Shown here: in pieces, positions 18,011 to 25,440 of the stretch | Layout: every line of letters begins with the position of its first letter | Position numbering within the stretch: position 1 is the stretch's first letter | Assembly: GCA_016789605.1 (NCBI GenBank) | Contig: JAEUQO010000120.1 | Span: 1 to 46,097 of the forward strand | From: Acidobacteriota bacterium | Lineage (GTDB): Bacteria; Acidobacteriota; Blastocatellia; RBC074 | Length of the DNA: 46,097 nucleotides | Reading direction: 5' to 3' | The notes under the pieces: model-generated | The model's database searches: none | What the model saw: only the letters and a program-made list of their open reading frames with translations | Told to the model about the DNA's origin: nothing | Program-made: the position numbers and the translations under genes

Positions 18011-19288
18011 TTACACGCGCACAAGACCTTTGAAATTCGCAACATTCACCTGATAGCCAGGGAAAATCGTATTCAAGTTGCCGATTCCCAGATGGTGTTT
18101 GGCCAATTCTGCGAACACATCGCGAAAATCAGTGGTCACAGCCAGATCGCGGCCTTCATAAAGCTGGTTGGTTTTCAGTCCTGGCCATTTGCCATAAACC
18201 TTACCGCCTTTGACGGTGCCGCCCAGAATGAACATTGCGCTGGCATGACCGTGATCTGTGCCGCGATTACCATTTTCACGGGCTGTTCGGCCAAATTCGG
18301 TCATGGTCAAAATGACCACGTCTTCGGCGCGGTCTTTCAGGTCAGCGTACAGCGCGGCAATGCCTTGTCCGAATTCGGTCAGGCGTTGTGTTAGTTGCGG
18401 TCCTTCGTTCGCGTGGGTATCCCAGCCGCCCGTATCTGTGAAGGCCACTTCCAGGCCGACATCGGCCTTAATCAATTGCGCGATTTGTTTCAGGCGGTCG
18501 CCAAATTGTCCGCGCGGATATGTGACACCCGGCGCAGGCTGATACTGGCTTGGATTTGCCTGCTTGAGCAGTTTCACCGCTTCAAAGGTTTCTTTGCCCG
18601 TATCGCGCAAGGTGTCATTGACCGCCTGGGCATACATTGCTTCAAAACCGCCCTGAACGGTTTGGCTCATTTGCCCGCCGCCCGCACGAATGCCGAAATC
18701 GTTAATGCTGTTCATCGCAATTGTGCCCGCCTTGCCCTGCATCGTACGCGGCAAATTGGGGCCCATCGTGACCGCACGAAACGGCGACGCTTTCGGATCG
18801 GGTTTGGCTTGCAACAGGCGATTCAGCCAGCCATCAGAGGTACTTTTCAGACCCGGCGTGGCTGACTCCATATAATCCTGCGCATCGAAATGCGAACGCG
18901 TGTTGTCTGGCGAACCGGCGGCGTGAACGATGGCAAGTTCGCCCGCGTCAAAGATTGGTTTGAATCCGCTCAGCGCCGGGTTTAGCCCAAAAAAGCCATC
19001 GAGGTCTACTGCCGGGCCTTGTGCGGCCAATCCCTGACCTGTCGTGGCGCTGCCAGGACGTGGAATGGCAATGCCTGGCCGCAGACTGTAATACTCTGCT
19101 TCGCCGTAAGGGACGACTGCGTTTAAGCCGTCCATCGCTCCACGCTGAAAGATTGCAATGAGAATCTTTTTGCGCCCGGTTTTGCCCGTTTGCGCCAAGG
19201 TACGCGTTAAAAACGAGGGCGACGCCGTGAAAGCGCTGATACTGGCCAACGCAATCCCGCTGTTTTTCAGGAAAAATCTTCTGTTCAT
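18011..19288 (-). CDS. DUF1501 family protein (Tat-exported, sulfatase/alkaline-phosphatase-like fold)
   Basis: 425 aa from ATG 19288, which has GAGAGGG just upstream; an earlier TTG at 19303 is less likely. The leader MNRRFFLKNSGIALAS is Tat-like. The mature part shows the DUF1501 hallmarks: LIAIFQRGAMDGLN near the start, HAAGSPDNTRSHFDAQDYME, GGWDTHANEG and MTEFGRTARENGNRGTDHGHA. These conserved Asp/His/Arg residues place it in the alkaline-phosphatase-like superfamily. The biochemical function is not established for the family. It follows the DUF1800 gene by 56 nt; the two families are routinely paired and probably act together in the periplasm or outside the cell. Confidence 0.92.
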   Translation of the reverse strand: MNRRFFLKNSGIALASISAFTASPSFLTRTLAQTGKTGRKKILIAIFQRGAMDGLNAVVPYGEAEYYSLRPGIAIPRPGSATTGQGLAAQGPAVDLDGFFGLNPALSGFKPIFDAGELAIVHAAGSPDNTRSHFDAQDYMESATPGLKSTSDGWLNRLLQAKPDPKASPFRAVTMGPNLPRTMQGKAGTIAMNSINDFGIRAGGGQMSQTVQGGFEAMYAQAVNDTLRDTGKETFEAVKLLKQANPSQYQPAPGVTYPRGQFGDRLKQIAQLIKADVGLEVAFTDTGGWDTHANEGPQLTQRLTEFGQGIAALYADLKDRAEDVVILTMTEFGRTARENGNRGTDHGHASAMFILGGTVKGGKVYGKWPGLKTNQLYEGRDLAVTTDFRDVFAELAKHHLGIGNLNTIFPGYQVNVANFKGLVRV

Positions 19289-19344
19289 GGTTGTCCCTCT
19301 CAATCCTACAAACGGGGAAAACTTCCGTTTGCGCTACGAAACCA

Positions 19345-21372
19345 TTACTGCCGTTGAAACTCCGGCGAACCCAAAATCAAGCCAATGATCTTGGCCGAAT
19401 TGATTTTGTTACCGGCCTTTTCAGCACTGGCCATTGCGAGTTGCTGATCATTCAACGCTTGATCGATCGTCGCGCGCGTTTGCGGCGAGACATTGCCGTG
19501 CAAAAACAGTTTGACATAGTAATCAACTGCTTGCGAAGTCGAGGATGGTTTTCCCGGGGCAGCCAACGTCTCCAGGTTCACGCGCGTGCCTGCGACGCGG
19601 TTTGACGCCAACGCAACCGCGAAATTCATGCGTTCAAGCAGCGCGCCTGTATTCACCCAATGTTCTGCCGTATCGGGATAGCCGGTTGGTGGTTGCGCGA
19701 GAAAAAGGCCTTCGCCCATTTGCGCCAACCAGCGATGGAACTGCGGCCTGCCATTGGTTTCGGCACCGAGCGCGCGAACCGCGCTGACCGTCATTTCAAA
19801 AGGCGTTTTGATTTTGGCGCGGAAATTCTCCGGCGCGAAAAACTCCGGTGCGGTGAACATCGTGTGCAAGACCTCGCGCAGGTCGCCGCCGCTTTTCTGG
19901 AAGGTTTGCGCCATTTTTTCGACCAGCGATGCTGGCGGATTGTCATTGACGAACTTGCGCGCCAGCTTGGTCGAGATGAATTTGGCCGTTGATGGATGCG
20001 TGGCCAGTAGATGAATCACCGCGTAACCGTCTTGCACGCCGCCGCCTGCCGGAATCTTCTTGCCCAGCACAGTCTTTTCGCCATCGTCGTGCATAAACGG
20101 ATTGAACACGAACTCCGCGCCGTTTCGGGGTTGGCGCAAAGTCCAGCCGGTAAAGCAGCGCGCCACTTCTTGCACGTCTTTTTGTGTGTATCCGCCGTCA
20201 ACGCCCAGCGTGTGAAGCTCCATGATTTCCCGCGCGTAGTTTTCGTTGAGTCCGCGCGCGCGTTGCGGCAAGCGAGCCGCTTGATTCGGCATTTGGCCTT
20301 GTTGCTGCGGCGTCTGGGTTGTGGCGCGATTGTCGTTTTGCAACCGATTGCGAAGACTCAGCAATTGATCAAGTCTGGCACGGTCAACAGGCCGATTGCC
20401 ATTCGGAATTTGTTGCTGGCGAAACTGCCGCAATTCCTGGCGATTTGGGCGCCGCGCGTTTGGCGATGCGCTCATCCAGTTGTCCAGATAAAACAGCATC
20501 GCAGGGTTTTCGGCTGTGGCTTTCAGCAAATCTTCAAACTTGCCAAACACGTGCGGGCGAATGGCATCGCGTTCATAGGACGTCGTTAAGACACGATCTG
20601 CACCTTTATTGATAAACACATTGAAGTGATTGAACCAAAAATCCGTCATCACTTCTTGCAACTGTTTTTCGCTGTAAACCGCGCGCAGGATTTTGGCTTG
20701 TTGCAATTCCTGCACGATTTCCTGTTGCGGTCGGAAGCCCATTTCGCGCAGTGCCTGATAGGCTTCACGGCGTTTGGCCAGATCTCCGATGTTGCTGGGT
20801 TGATTGCCTGCCTGATTTTTACTTGCCTGATCTTGGTTGGGCGTTGGCGCTTCCATCTCGTCAGACTTTTGCGCGTCTTTGCCCAATTGTTTAAAGCCTT
20901 GTTTGGCCTCGCGCTTGTCTGTTTTTTTGGTGGACGCTGCGGGCGCTTGCGTCGGCGGATTGTTGGTCGCAAACGCGGGCAATTCGATGCCGCGTTCTTT
21001 CAGCAATTCACGGATAACCTGCGGCGGCGGATAATTCTTGGCCAGCTCGCTATTGCTCAAGTGAATGCTTTCGAGACTTTTCAGCTTTTGTTCGGCCAGC
21101 TCATCGTTGATTTTTTCGGGATGAAGCTGTTCGTTCAGATATTTTTCCCAGCCCAGCTTTTGGACGCGTTCGACGTCGCCAGGACGGGGGCCAAACGTAA
21201 TGCGTTCAAGCACGTGAACGACTTTTTGCTGCTCTGTCAGTTTTGCGGGAGCAGGTGTTTTTGTCTTGTTTTTGGTTTTGGCATCTTGTGCCAAGCTGAC
21301 TGGCGTGCCTAGTGACAACACCAACGCCAGCGCCATTGAGCATATTTGTGTGATCGTTGATTTCTTCAGCAT
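19345..21372 (-). CDS. DUF1800 family secreted protein
   Basis: 675 aa with a Sec-type signal peptide (about residues 1-29) and GGGAGGAAATC directly before the ATG. The DUF1800 domain starts at HVLERITFGPRPGDVERV and continues through FWFNHFNVF, LNENYAREIMELHTLGVDGGYTQKDV and CFTGWTL to ILGSPEFQRQ at the end. A low-complexity Lys/Gln/Pro-rich insert near residues 150-205 and a second Gln/Asn-rich insert near 340-370 interrupt the domain, which lengthens it relative to the common 450-550 aa. First gene of the pair with DUF1501. Function unknown. Confidence 0.92.
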   Translation of the reverse strand: MLKKSTITQICSMALALVLSLGTPVSLAQDAKTKNKTKTPAPAKLTEQQKVVHVLERITFGPRPGDVERVQKLGWEKYLNEQLHPEKINDELAEQKLKSLESIHLSNSELAKNYPPPQVIRELLKERGIELPAFATNNPPTQAPAASTKKTDKREAKQGFKQLGKDAQKSDEMEAPTPNQDQASKNQAGNQPSNIGDLAKRREAYQALREMGFRPQQEIVQELQQAKILRAVYSEKQLQEVMTDFWFNHFNVFINKGADRVLTTSYERDAIRPHVFGKFEDLLKATAENPAMLFYLDNWMSASPNARRPNRQELRQFRQQQIPNGNRPVDRARLDQLLSLRNRLQNDNRATTQTPQQQGQMPNQAARLPQRARGLNENYAREIMELHTLGVDGGYTQKDVQEVARCFTGWTLRQPRNGAEFVFNPFMHDDGEKTVLGKKIPAGGGVQDGYAVIHLLATHPSTAKFISTKLARKFVNDNPPASLVEKMAQTFQKSGGDLREVLHTMFTAPEFFAPENFRAKIKTPFEMTVSAVRALGAETNGRPQFHRWLAQMGEGLFLAQPPTGYPDTAEHWVNTGALLERMNFAVALASNRVAGTRVNLETLAAPGKPSSTSQAVDYYVKLFLHGNVSPQTRATIDQALNDQQLAMASAEKAGNKINSAKIIGLILGSPEFQRQ

Positions 21373-21578
21373 GATTTCCTCCCACGCGGGATACGCCAGA
21401 AGACCCTTTAGATATGATTCTCTGCCATCGCGTCTCAGGGGATTGCAATACTTGGTGATAACAATCCGGTTTGCTTGCTAATAACGGTGGATTAGAGCAG
21501 TGCGTTACGGCTTTGGACGAAAGAAAAAATGCAGCACAGGCAAGAAGCTTTGGCAGAGAGGGAAATACTGGGCAGTAA

Positions 21579-21721
21579 AAATAAGAATGGCTGCTTAATC
21601 GCGTATGGCCTCCCCCAAGAACCATACGTAACTAAGCAGCCACCCTATCTCTTCGACGTTTGATGTCCCCCAACATCTCCCGTCTATGAGTTATCTAAAC
21701 TGCTGAAGCATTGCTTGTCGC
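21579..21721 (-). ncRNA. Candidate sigma-54-dependent sRNA, copy 1
   Basis: A 142-nt core repeated three times. Read on the minus strand from about 21721, it has a short 5' hairpin (AAGC/GCTT) and a second hairpin with outer stem GACG/CGTC, inner stem GATGT/ACATC and loop TGGGGG. It ends in a 22-position terminator stem with a loop containing TTGGGGGAGG, followed by ATTCTTATTTTT. It differs from copy 2 at two bases and from copy 3 at four. No Rfam family is recognised from memory. Function unknown; G-rich loops could contact protein or C-rich mRNA targets (speculation). Confidence 0.7.
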
Positions 21722-21731
21722 CTTACAACTT

Positions 21732-21747
21732 TGCAACAGCCATACCA
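21732..21747 (-). promoter_or_regulatory. Sigma-54-type -24/-12 promoter of sRNA copy 1
   Basis: TGGTATG-N4-TTGCA on the minus strand has the required GG-N10-GC geometry and a perfect -12 element. The predicted +1 (about 21721) directly abuts the conserved core. Its sequence differs from the promoters of copies 2 and 3, yet its position and consensus are kept. Confidence 0.6.
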
Positions 21748-21862
21748 ATCACATAAACAGACCAGAAAAGTTTTAAGCCTTGTCGCTAAATGCTGCAAAT
21801 AAAAGAAATCTTCTCTATGACTGCGTCTATAAAGATGCCTGGTTAACAGGTGTTGATCGTTG

Positions 21863-21882
21863 CTGTGAATTGAAATGATTCG
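21863..21882. promoter_or_regulatory. Candidate upstream activator site of sRNA copy 1
   Basis: GAATTGAAATGATTC is an imperfect palindrome (GAATY-N5-GATTC). It lies in a 20-base stretch that matches unit 2 at all but one position, although surrounding DNA is diverged. It sits about 146-160 nt upstream of the predicted start, within the usual range for sigma-54 enhancer-binding proteins. Confidence 0.45.
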
Positions 21883-22145
21883 CCGCTTTTTGTGAGGCCT
21901 GACTGACAATCGTTCAGTATAGAGAGACCTGGATTTTCTAGACCCTATGATGAAGGAATTTTCCGCGCAACCAGCGACACGGCCCCAGATTTCGCTGAAA
22001 ACTGTGCTTCTCAGCATGAGCTCCGCAGGCTTTTGTGGGGCGCAATCGTGATTTTGCTGTCAGCCGCTTTTGGGTTGGTGGACTTGTGAGTAAAGAAGTG
22101 ATCTGAGGCGGATCAGAAGCCTTTGGGTGGGAAATCTGGAAAACC

Positions 22146-22288
22146 AAATAAGAATGGCTGCTTAATCGCGTATGGCCTCCCCCAAGAACCATACGTAACT
22201 AAACAGCCATCCTATCTCTTCGACGTTTGATGTCCCCCAACATCTCCCGTCTATGAGTTATCTAAACTGCTGAAGCATTGCTTGTCGT
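22146..22288 (-). ncRNA. Candidate sigma-54-dependent sRNA, copy 2
   Basis: Same 142-nt core and predicted fold as copy 1. Relative to copy 1 it carries C-to-U (Y85) and G-to-A (R78) changes in the terminator stem. The first turns a C-G pair into U.G and the second turns G.U into A-U, so pairing is kept. The T-rich tail here is ATTCTTATTT. Its upstream flank is identical to that of copy 3 for about 29 bases beyond the core. Confidence 0.7.
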
Positions 22289-22298
22289 CTTGCTATAT

Positions 22299-22314
22299 AA
22301 CAAGCTCCGTGCCA
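22299..22314 (-). promoter_or_regulatory. Sigma-54-type -24/-12 promoter of sRNA copy 2
   Basis: TGGCACG-N4-TTGTT on the minus strand has a perfect -24 element and correct spacing, with one deviation (T for C) in the -12 element. The predicted +1 at about 22288 abuts the core. Confidence 0.65.
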
Positions 22315-22462
22315 TTGCCTTTACCAACGCAAAAAACGTCGCGGGCTGCCTATAAACTGTTTAAAACAAAAGAGAAAAGGTTCTCGCTGTTTTGGGCGGC
22401 CAGTAAGCCGTTATCCACTTGACGCCAAAAGTGGGCGAAAATAGATCGCATGGTTTTAGGCT

Positions 22463-22482
22463 CTGTGAATCGAAATGATTCG
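22463..22482. promoter_or_regulatory. Candidate upstream activator site of sRNA copy 2
   Basis: A perfect palindrome GAATC-GAAAT-GATTC, embedded in the 20-base element shared with unit 1. It lies about 179-193 nt upstream of the predicted start. That is 33 nt farther than in unit 1, about three helical turns, so the same DNA face could be presented. Confidence 0.45.
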
Positions 22483-22710
22483 TTGGTAGATCAATGGGCT
22501 TTGAAGGTTCAAAAGAGAGCTGAAAAAGATGTTTTGAAGCGCACTAGCGAAGCCAGAGTCTGGAAGCGAAGCCACGGGGAAGATTGAGAAAAGGATGTTG
22601 TGACAAAGCAAGGTTAATGAAACCTGCTGTAAAAGGTTCTTGGTCGTTGGCAGACCATGAAATGAGTTGTTGCTTGAGATTTGGGAAAGACGTGGATTAG
22701 CTGAGCCCCA

Positions 22711-22853
22711 AAATAAGAACGGCTGCTTAATTGCGTATGGCCTCCCCCAAGAACCATACGTAACTAAGCAGCCATCCTATCTCTTCGACGTTTGATGTCC
22801 CCCAACATCTCCCGTCTATGAGTTACCTAAACTGCTGAAGCATTGCTTGTCGT
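22711..22853 (-). ncRNA. Candidate sigma-54-dependent sRNA, copy 3
   Basis: Same 142-nt core. Relative to copy 1 it has two further changes in the terminator stem: one makes a U-A pair U.G, the other makes a U.G pair U-A. One more change falls in the unpaired 5' region. The tail is GTTCTTATTTT. On the transcribed strand this is the first of the three units, downstream of the endonuclease III-like gene. Confidence 0.7.
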
Positions 22854-22863
22854 CTTGCTATAT

Positions 22864-22879
22864 AACAAGCTCCGTGCCA
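22864..22879 (-). promoter_or_regulatory. Sigma-54-type -24/-12 promoter of sRNA copy 3
   Basis: Identical to the copy 2 promoter (TGGCACG-N4-TTGTT) at the identical distance from the core; predicted +1 about 22853. No clear copy of the upstream palindrome was seen in this unit. Confidence 0.65.
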
Positions 22880-22881
22880 TT

Positions 22882-23311
22882 ACCAAAAACGAAGACCTTT
22901 TTTTGCAGCGATATTGCTAAAGTATTGTTTTTCAAAGAGAAACAGTTGAGCTGGAAAGTGATTTTGGGAGACGCTTAACGATCCCTACCGCTATTTTGAA
23001 ATTGAAGTGTAACGAAATACTGCAGCGGAAAAATCTGTTTGTATGTTTTTGTGTAGTGAAGCTGGATTTGGCGTTGAGAACGAGATTTTGAATGCAACAA
23101 GAGGTCTTTTTTACCGACATTCTGGCTAGGAAAATCAGAAAAAGTCAAAATCTCGACAAAAAACGACAGTGGGTGGCAAAGCCAAGGTGTACGCAAAACC
23201 AGCAAACCCAAGCTGAGCGTTCGCAAGGGCGATTCAACGGGGTAGCGGTTTTGGTCTCACATCTGAGCTACAGTGAGAAAAAGCGAGAAAGTGGCAGGGA
23301 GTGGTTTGTCA
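22882..23311. other. Non-coding region upstream of the sRNA array
   Basis: About 430 AT-richer bases between sRNA copy 3 and the end of the endonuclease III-like gene. No gene is supported. It could contain the activator site for copy 3, but only a weak partial match (TGTAACGAAATACTG near 23008) is visible. Confidence 0.4.
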
Positions 23312-24007
23312 CTACAAGCTGGTTTGCCCAAACGCGCAATGTTCGATCAGGGAACACTCCGAACATTTGGGGTTTTGTGGGCGGCAGATCAGTCGTCCGT
23401 GACGAATGAGATTGATATGGAGCGAGTAATGTTTTTTGGGCGGTAGCAATGATTCCATCAACTCGTGAGCCTGCTCATCACTGTATTTTTCCGGTACAAG
23501 TCCAACTCGGCGCAAGATGCGGAAGATGTGCGTATCCATCGGGAAGACAGGACGGTCGCAGGAAAAAAGCAAAACGCAGGCAGCAGTCTTCGGCCCAACT
23601 CCTTTTAGCGAAGTCAAAAAGGCCTTGGCTTCCGCCAAAGGAACTGTTCGCAAAAAAGACAAATCGTAATTTCCGCATCGCGCGAGAATCTCTTCCAGCA
23701 CATTTTTGATCACGACAGACTTTGTTTTGGCCAACCCGCCCGATTTGATGGCTGCCGCGATACTTGCCGGGCGTGCCTGGCGAGCAGCATCCCAGTCAGG
23801 AAACCGCTGCCGCAAACTTGCAAAAGCGCGGCTGCTATTAATGTTGGTTGTGGATTGGGACAAGATGGTGCCGATCAATTCATCCAGCGGATTGTCGGGT
23901 CGATCATTGTGCGGAATGCCGTAGGTGGCTTCGAGATTTTGGGTGATGAATCTAACCTGACGTTTTTGTTCAGCGAGTTCTGCGCGCGAGGGCTTAGGGG
24001 ATTTCAT
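23312..24007 (-). CDS. Endonuclease III-like DNA glycosylase (HhH-GPD, 4Fe-4S)
   Basis: 231 aa from ATG 24007; a TTG at 24040 would overlap the upstream gene. It has the helix-hairpin-helix LKGVGPKTA with catalytic Lys140, the catalytic Asp158 in MDTHIF (18 residues later, as in E. coli Nth), and a C-terminal 4Fe-4S cluster motif C-x6-C-x2-C-x5-C. The protein should excise oxidised pyrimidines and cleave at abasic sites. It diverges from canonical Nth in the N-terminal helix region (GTILSQSTTNINSS), as in the wider endonuclease III-domain family. Last gene of a four-gene minus-strand operon. Confidence 0.9.
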   Translation of the reverse strand: MKSPKPSRAELAEQKRQVRFITQNLEATYGIPHNDRPDNPLDELIGTILSQSTTNINSSRAFASLRQRFPDWDAARQARPASIAAAIKSGGLAKTKSVVIKNVLEEILARCGNYDLSFLRTVPLAEAKAFLTSLKGVGPKTAACVLLFSCDRPVFPMDTHIFRILRRVGLVPEKYSDEQAHELMESLLPPKKHYSLHINLIRHGRLICRPQNPKCSECSLIEHCAFGQTSL

Positions 24008-24021
24008 GCGTGTGAATCGTT

Positions 24022-25398
24022 TTAGTTCAAAAGCATCCAACGAAGGGTAAACTCATAGCGTGCTTCGCCGCCTTTGTTGCTGTCATCAAGCCGTAAGATA
24101 GTGGTGTAGCCATTAGCGGCTGACGGTTGCTGGACGATGGTGATCGCGCCTCGTGCATTATTCCAAAGCAGTTTTACCTCAATCGGTGAGCGGGGCAGGG
24201 GGGCGCTGAAAGACGCCCGCACTTCACGTGGTGGTTTTCCGTTGAGATGGCGAACAGAAGCGCTGCTGCCGCTGATGATGATTTCATCCTGTCCGTCCAC
24301 AATGCCACTCCAGGCAACCGTACCAGAGCGCAACACACTGGCTTCAAGACGCGCCTGCTCGGCGCGTGCGCGGCGCTCGGCTTCGGCGCGGCGCAGTTCT
24401 TCCTGACGTTTTTCGTATTCCTCCGCTTCACGTCGCAGCTTTTCTTCCGCCGCCTTGCGTATGGCGGTTTCTTCTTCGCGTTGTTTGGCGGCCAGTTGTT
24501 CGCGGCGCAAACGTTCAGCCTCGCGTTGCGGATCAGGTGTTGGGGCGGCAGAAGGCCCCGCCGTCAGCGGCTGATTTTCAGACGCTTGCCGTCGCATCGC
24601 ATCATCGAGCAACTTGGCTTCGGCCAGATTCAGCGGGACAGAGGCTGTGGCAGATTCCGGTTTGACCTTAAGGTTATTCACCACCGATTTCACGCCATTG
24701 AGCAACCGGACGACATTTTCCGCACCGTCTTTTTCCGGTTGATGGTCGGTCACGCCGTTCAAGGTGACAACGCCGTCTTTGACTTCAAATTGGTAATGCG
24801 AAAAGTGCAGTGGATTGTAAGCAAGCAACGCCGTTTTGACGGCTTCGGCCAGCGCTTGATCATCGCCGGGCGCAGGTGTCGCGCCGGGGGGAAGCGTGGG
24901 CGTCAAACTGGGAACGGGTTGCATTTGTGTTACGGACGGAGGTGGGCCGGCTTGTTCGCGTTGTTCCTGTCGCCAGAGTAACCACGCAATGACCAATGCC
25001 AAAATCAGTAACAGGCCGCCAACGATGAGCAGCGTCCATTGCGCAGGTGTGAAAATCGGAAAGCGCCGTTCGACCTCATTGGGCGACATGATGACGACGT
25101 TTTGAATCGGCGCGAATTCGGATTGATCAAATGTCGTTTCTGGTTGATGAATCGCTTGTAACGGTATGACGTTGGTGTTGGCCGCTGGCGCGTCTGTTTT
25201 GGGGATTAGCGGGTTCTCTGTGTTTGAGGAATTGGTTGGAGCAGGGGAGTCCAATTCCAGAATGTCATCTGGTGAATCAGAGGCTTTGGAGGCTAACGGT
25301 GGTGTCGCAACACGTTGCGTGCCGCAGCGGGGGCAAACGGGCATAAACGGCCTCAGCGTGATGCCACAGCTCGAACAAAACACTGTTTCGCTTGCCAT
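24022..25398 (-). CDS. Membrane protein with zinc ribbon, BON domain and coiled coil
   Basis: 458 aa; GGAGAAGG precedes the ATG. Residues 8-25 form a double-zinc ribbon (C8-x2-C11, C22-x2-C25). A low-complexity linker leads to one transmembrane helix (about residues 121-142, LLIVGGLLLILALVIAWLLW), then a BON-like domain (about 185-255, with DGVVTLNGVTDHQ and GAENVVRLLNGVKSVVNN). A charged coiled-coil of about 75 residues rich in Glu/Arg/Ala follows, then a beta-rich C-terminal domain of unknown type. The zinc ribbon would be cytosolic and the BON domain periplasmic, suggesting a sensor or envelope scaffold role (inference). Confidence 0.8.
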   Translation of the reverse strand: MASETVFCSSCGITLRPFMPVCPRCGTQRVATPPLASKASDSPDDILELDSPAPTNSSNTENPLIPKTDAPAANTNVIPLQAIHQPETTFDQSEFAPIQNVVIMSPNEVERRFPIFTPAQWTLLIVGGLLLILALVIAWLLWRQEQREQAGPPPSVTQMQPVPSLTPTLPPGATPAPGDDQALAEAVKTALLAYNPLHFSHYQFEVKDGVVTLNGVTDHQPEKDGAENVVRLLNGVKSVVNNLKVKPESATASVPLNLAEAKLLDDAMRRQASENQPLTAGPSAAPTPDPQREAERLRREQLAAKQREEETAIRKAAEEKLRREAEEYEKRQEELRRAEAERRARAEQARLEASVLRSGTVAWSGIVDGQDEIIISGSSASVRHLNGKPPREVRASFSAPLPRSPIEVKLLWNNARGAITIVQQPSAANGYTTILRLDDSNKGGEARYEFTLRWMLLN

Positions 25399-25440
25399 TG
25401 TCCTTCTCCGTAAATTGGGTTGTTGTCAGCAACCTTCGCG

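Larger units (their letters stand above)
21579..22881 (-). repeat. Three-unit tandem array, period 565-567 bp
   Basis: Core copies begin at 21579, 22146 and 22711. Copies 2 and 3 share about 171 bp (to 22316 and 22881) because their promoters are also identical; copy 1 shares only the 142-bp core. The roughly 424 bp between cores contain no credible ORF and no obvious overall similarity, apart from the 20-base palindromic element shared by units 1 and 2. Confidence 0.9.

Noticed and set aside
21591..21645. Plus-strand RNA with a CCTCCCCC anti-Shine-Dalgarno loop
   Set aside because: Attractive as an anti-SD sRNA, but stem substitutions would create C-A mismatches on this strand and no T-tract follows the hairpin.
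21640..21677. 14-codon ORF inside each sRNA core (ATG TTG GGG ... TAG)
   Set aside because: The Shine-Dalgarno-like GGGAG touches the ATG, leaving no spacing, and substitutions among copies include non-synonymous changes explained by RNA pairing.
21206..22192. Two minus-strand ORFs both starting MVLGGGHTRLSSHSY (21206-21625 and 21938-22192)
   Set aside because: Their shared start lies in the loop and distal arm of the sRNA terminator; the shared residues come from the repeated core and then diverge at once.
21579..22881. Repeat array as an IS, MITE or CRISPR-like element
   Set aside because: No transposase, terminal inverted repeats or target duplications are seen. Repeats are 142 bp with spacers of about 424 bp, and the conserved block is bounded by a promoter and a terminator.
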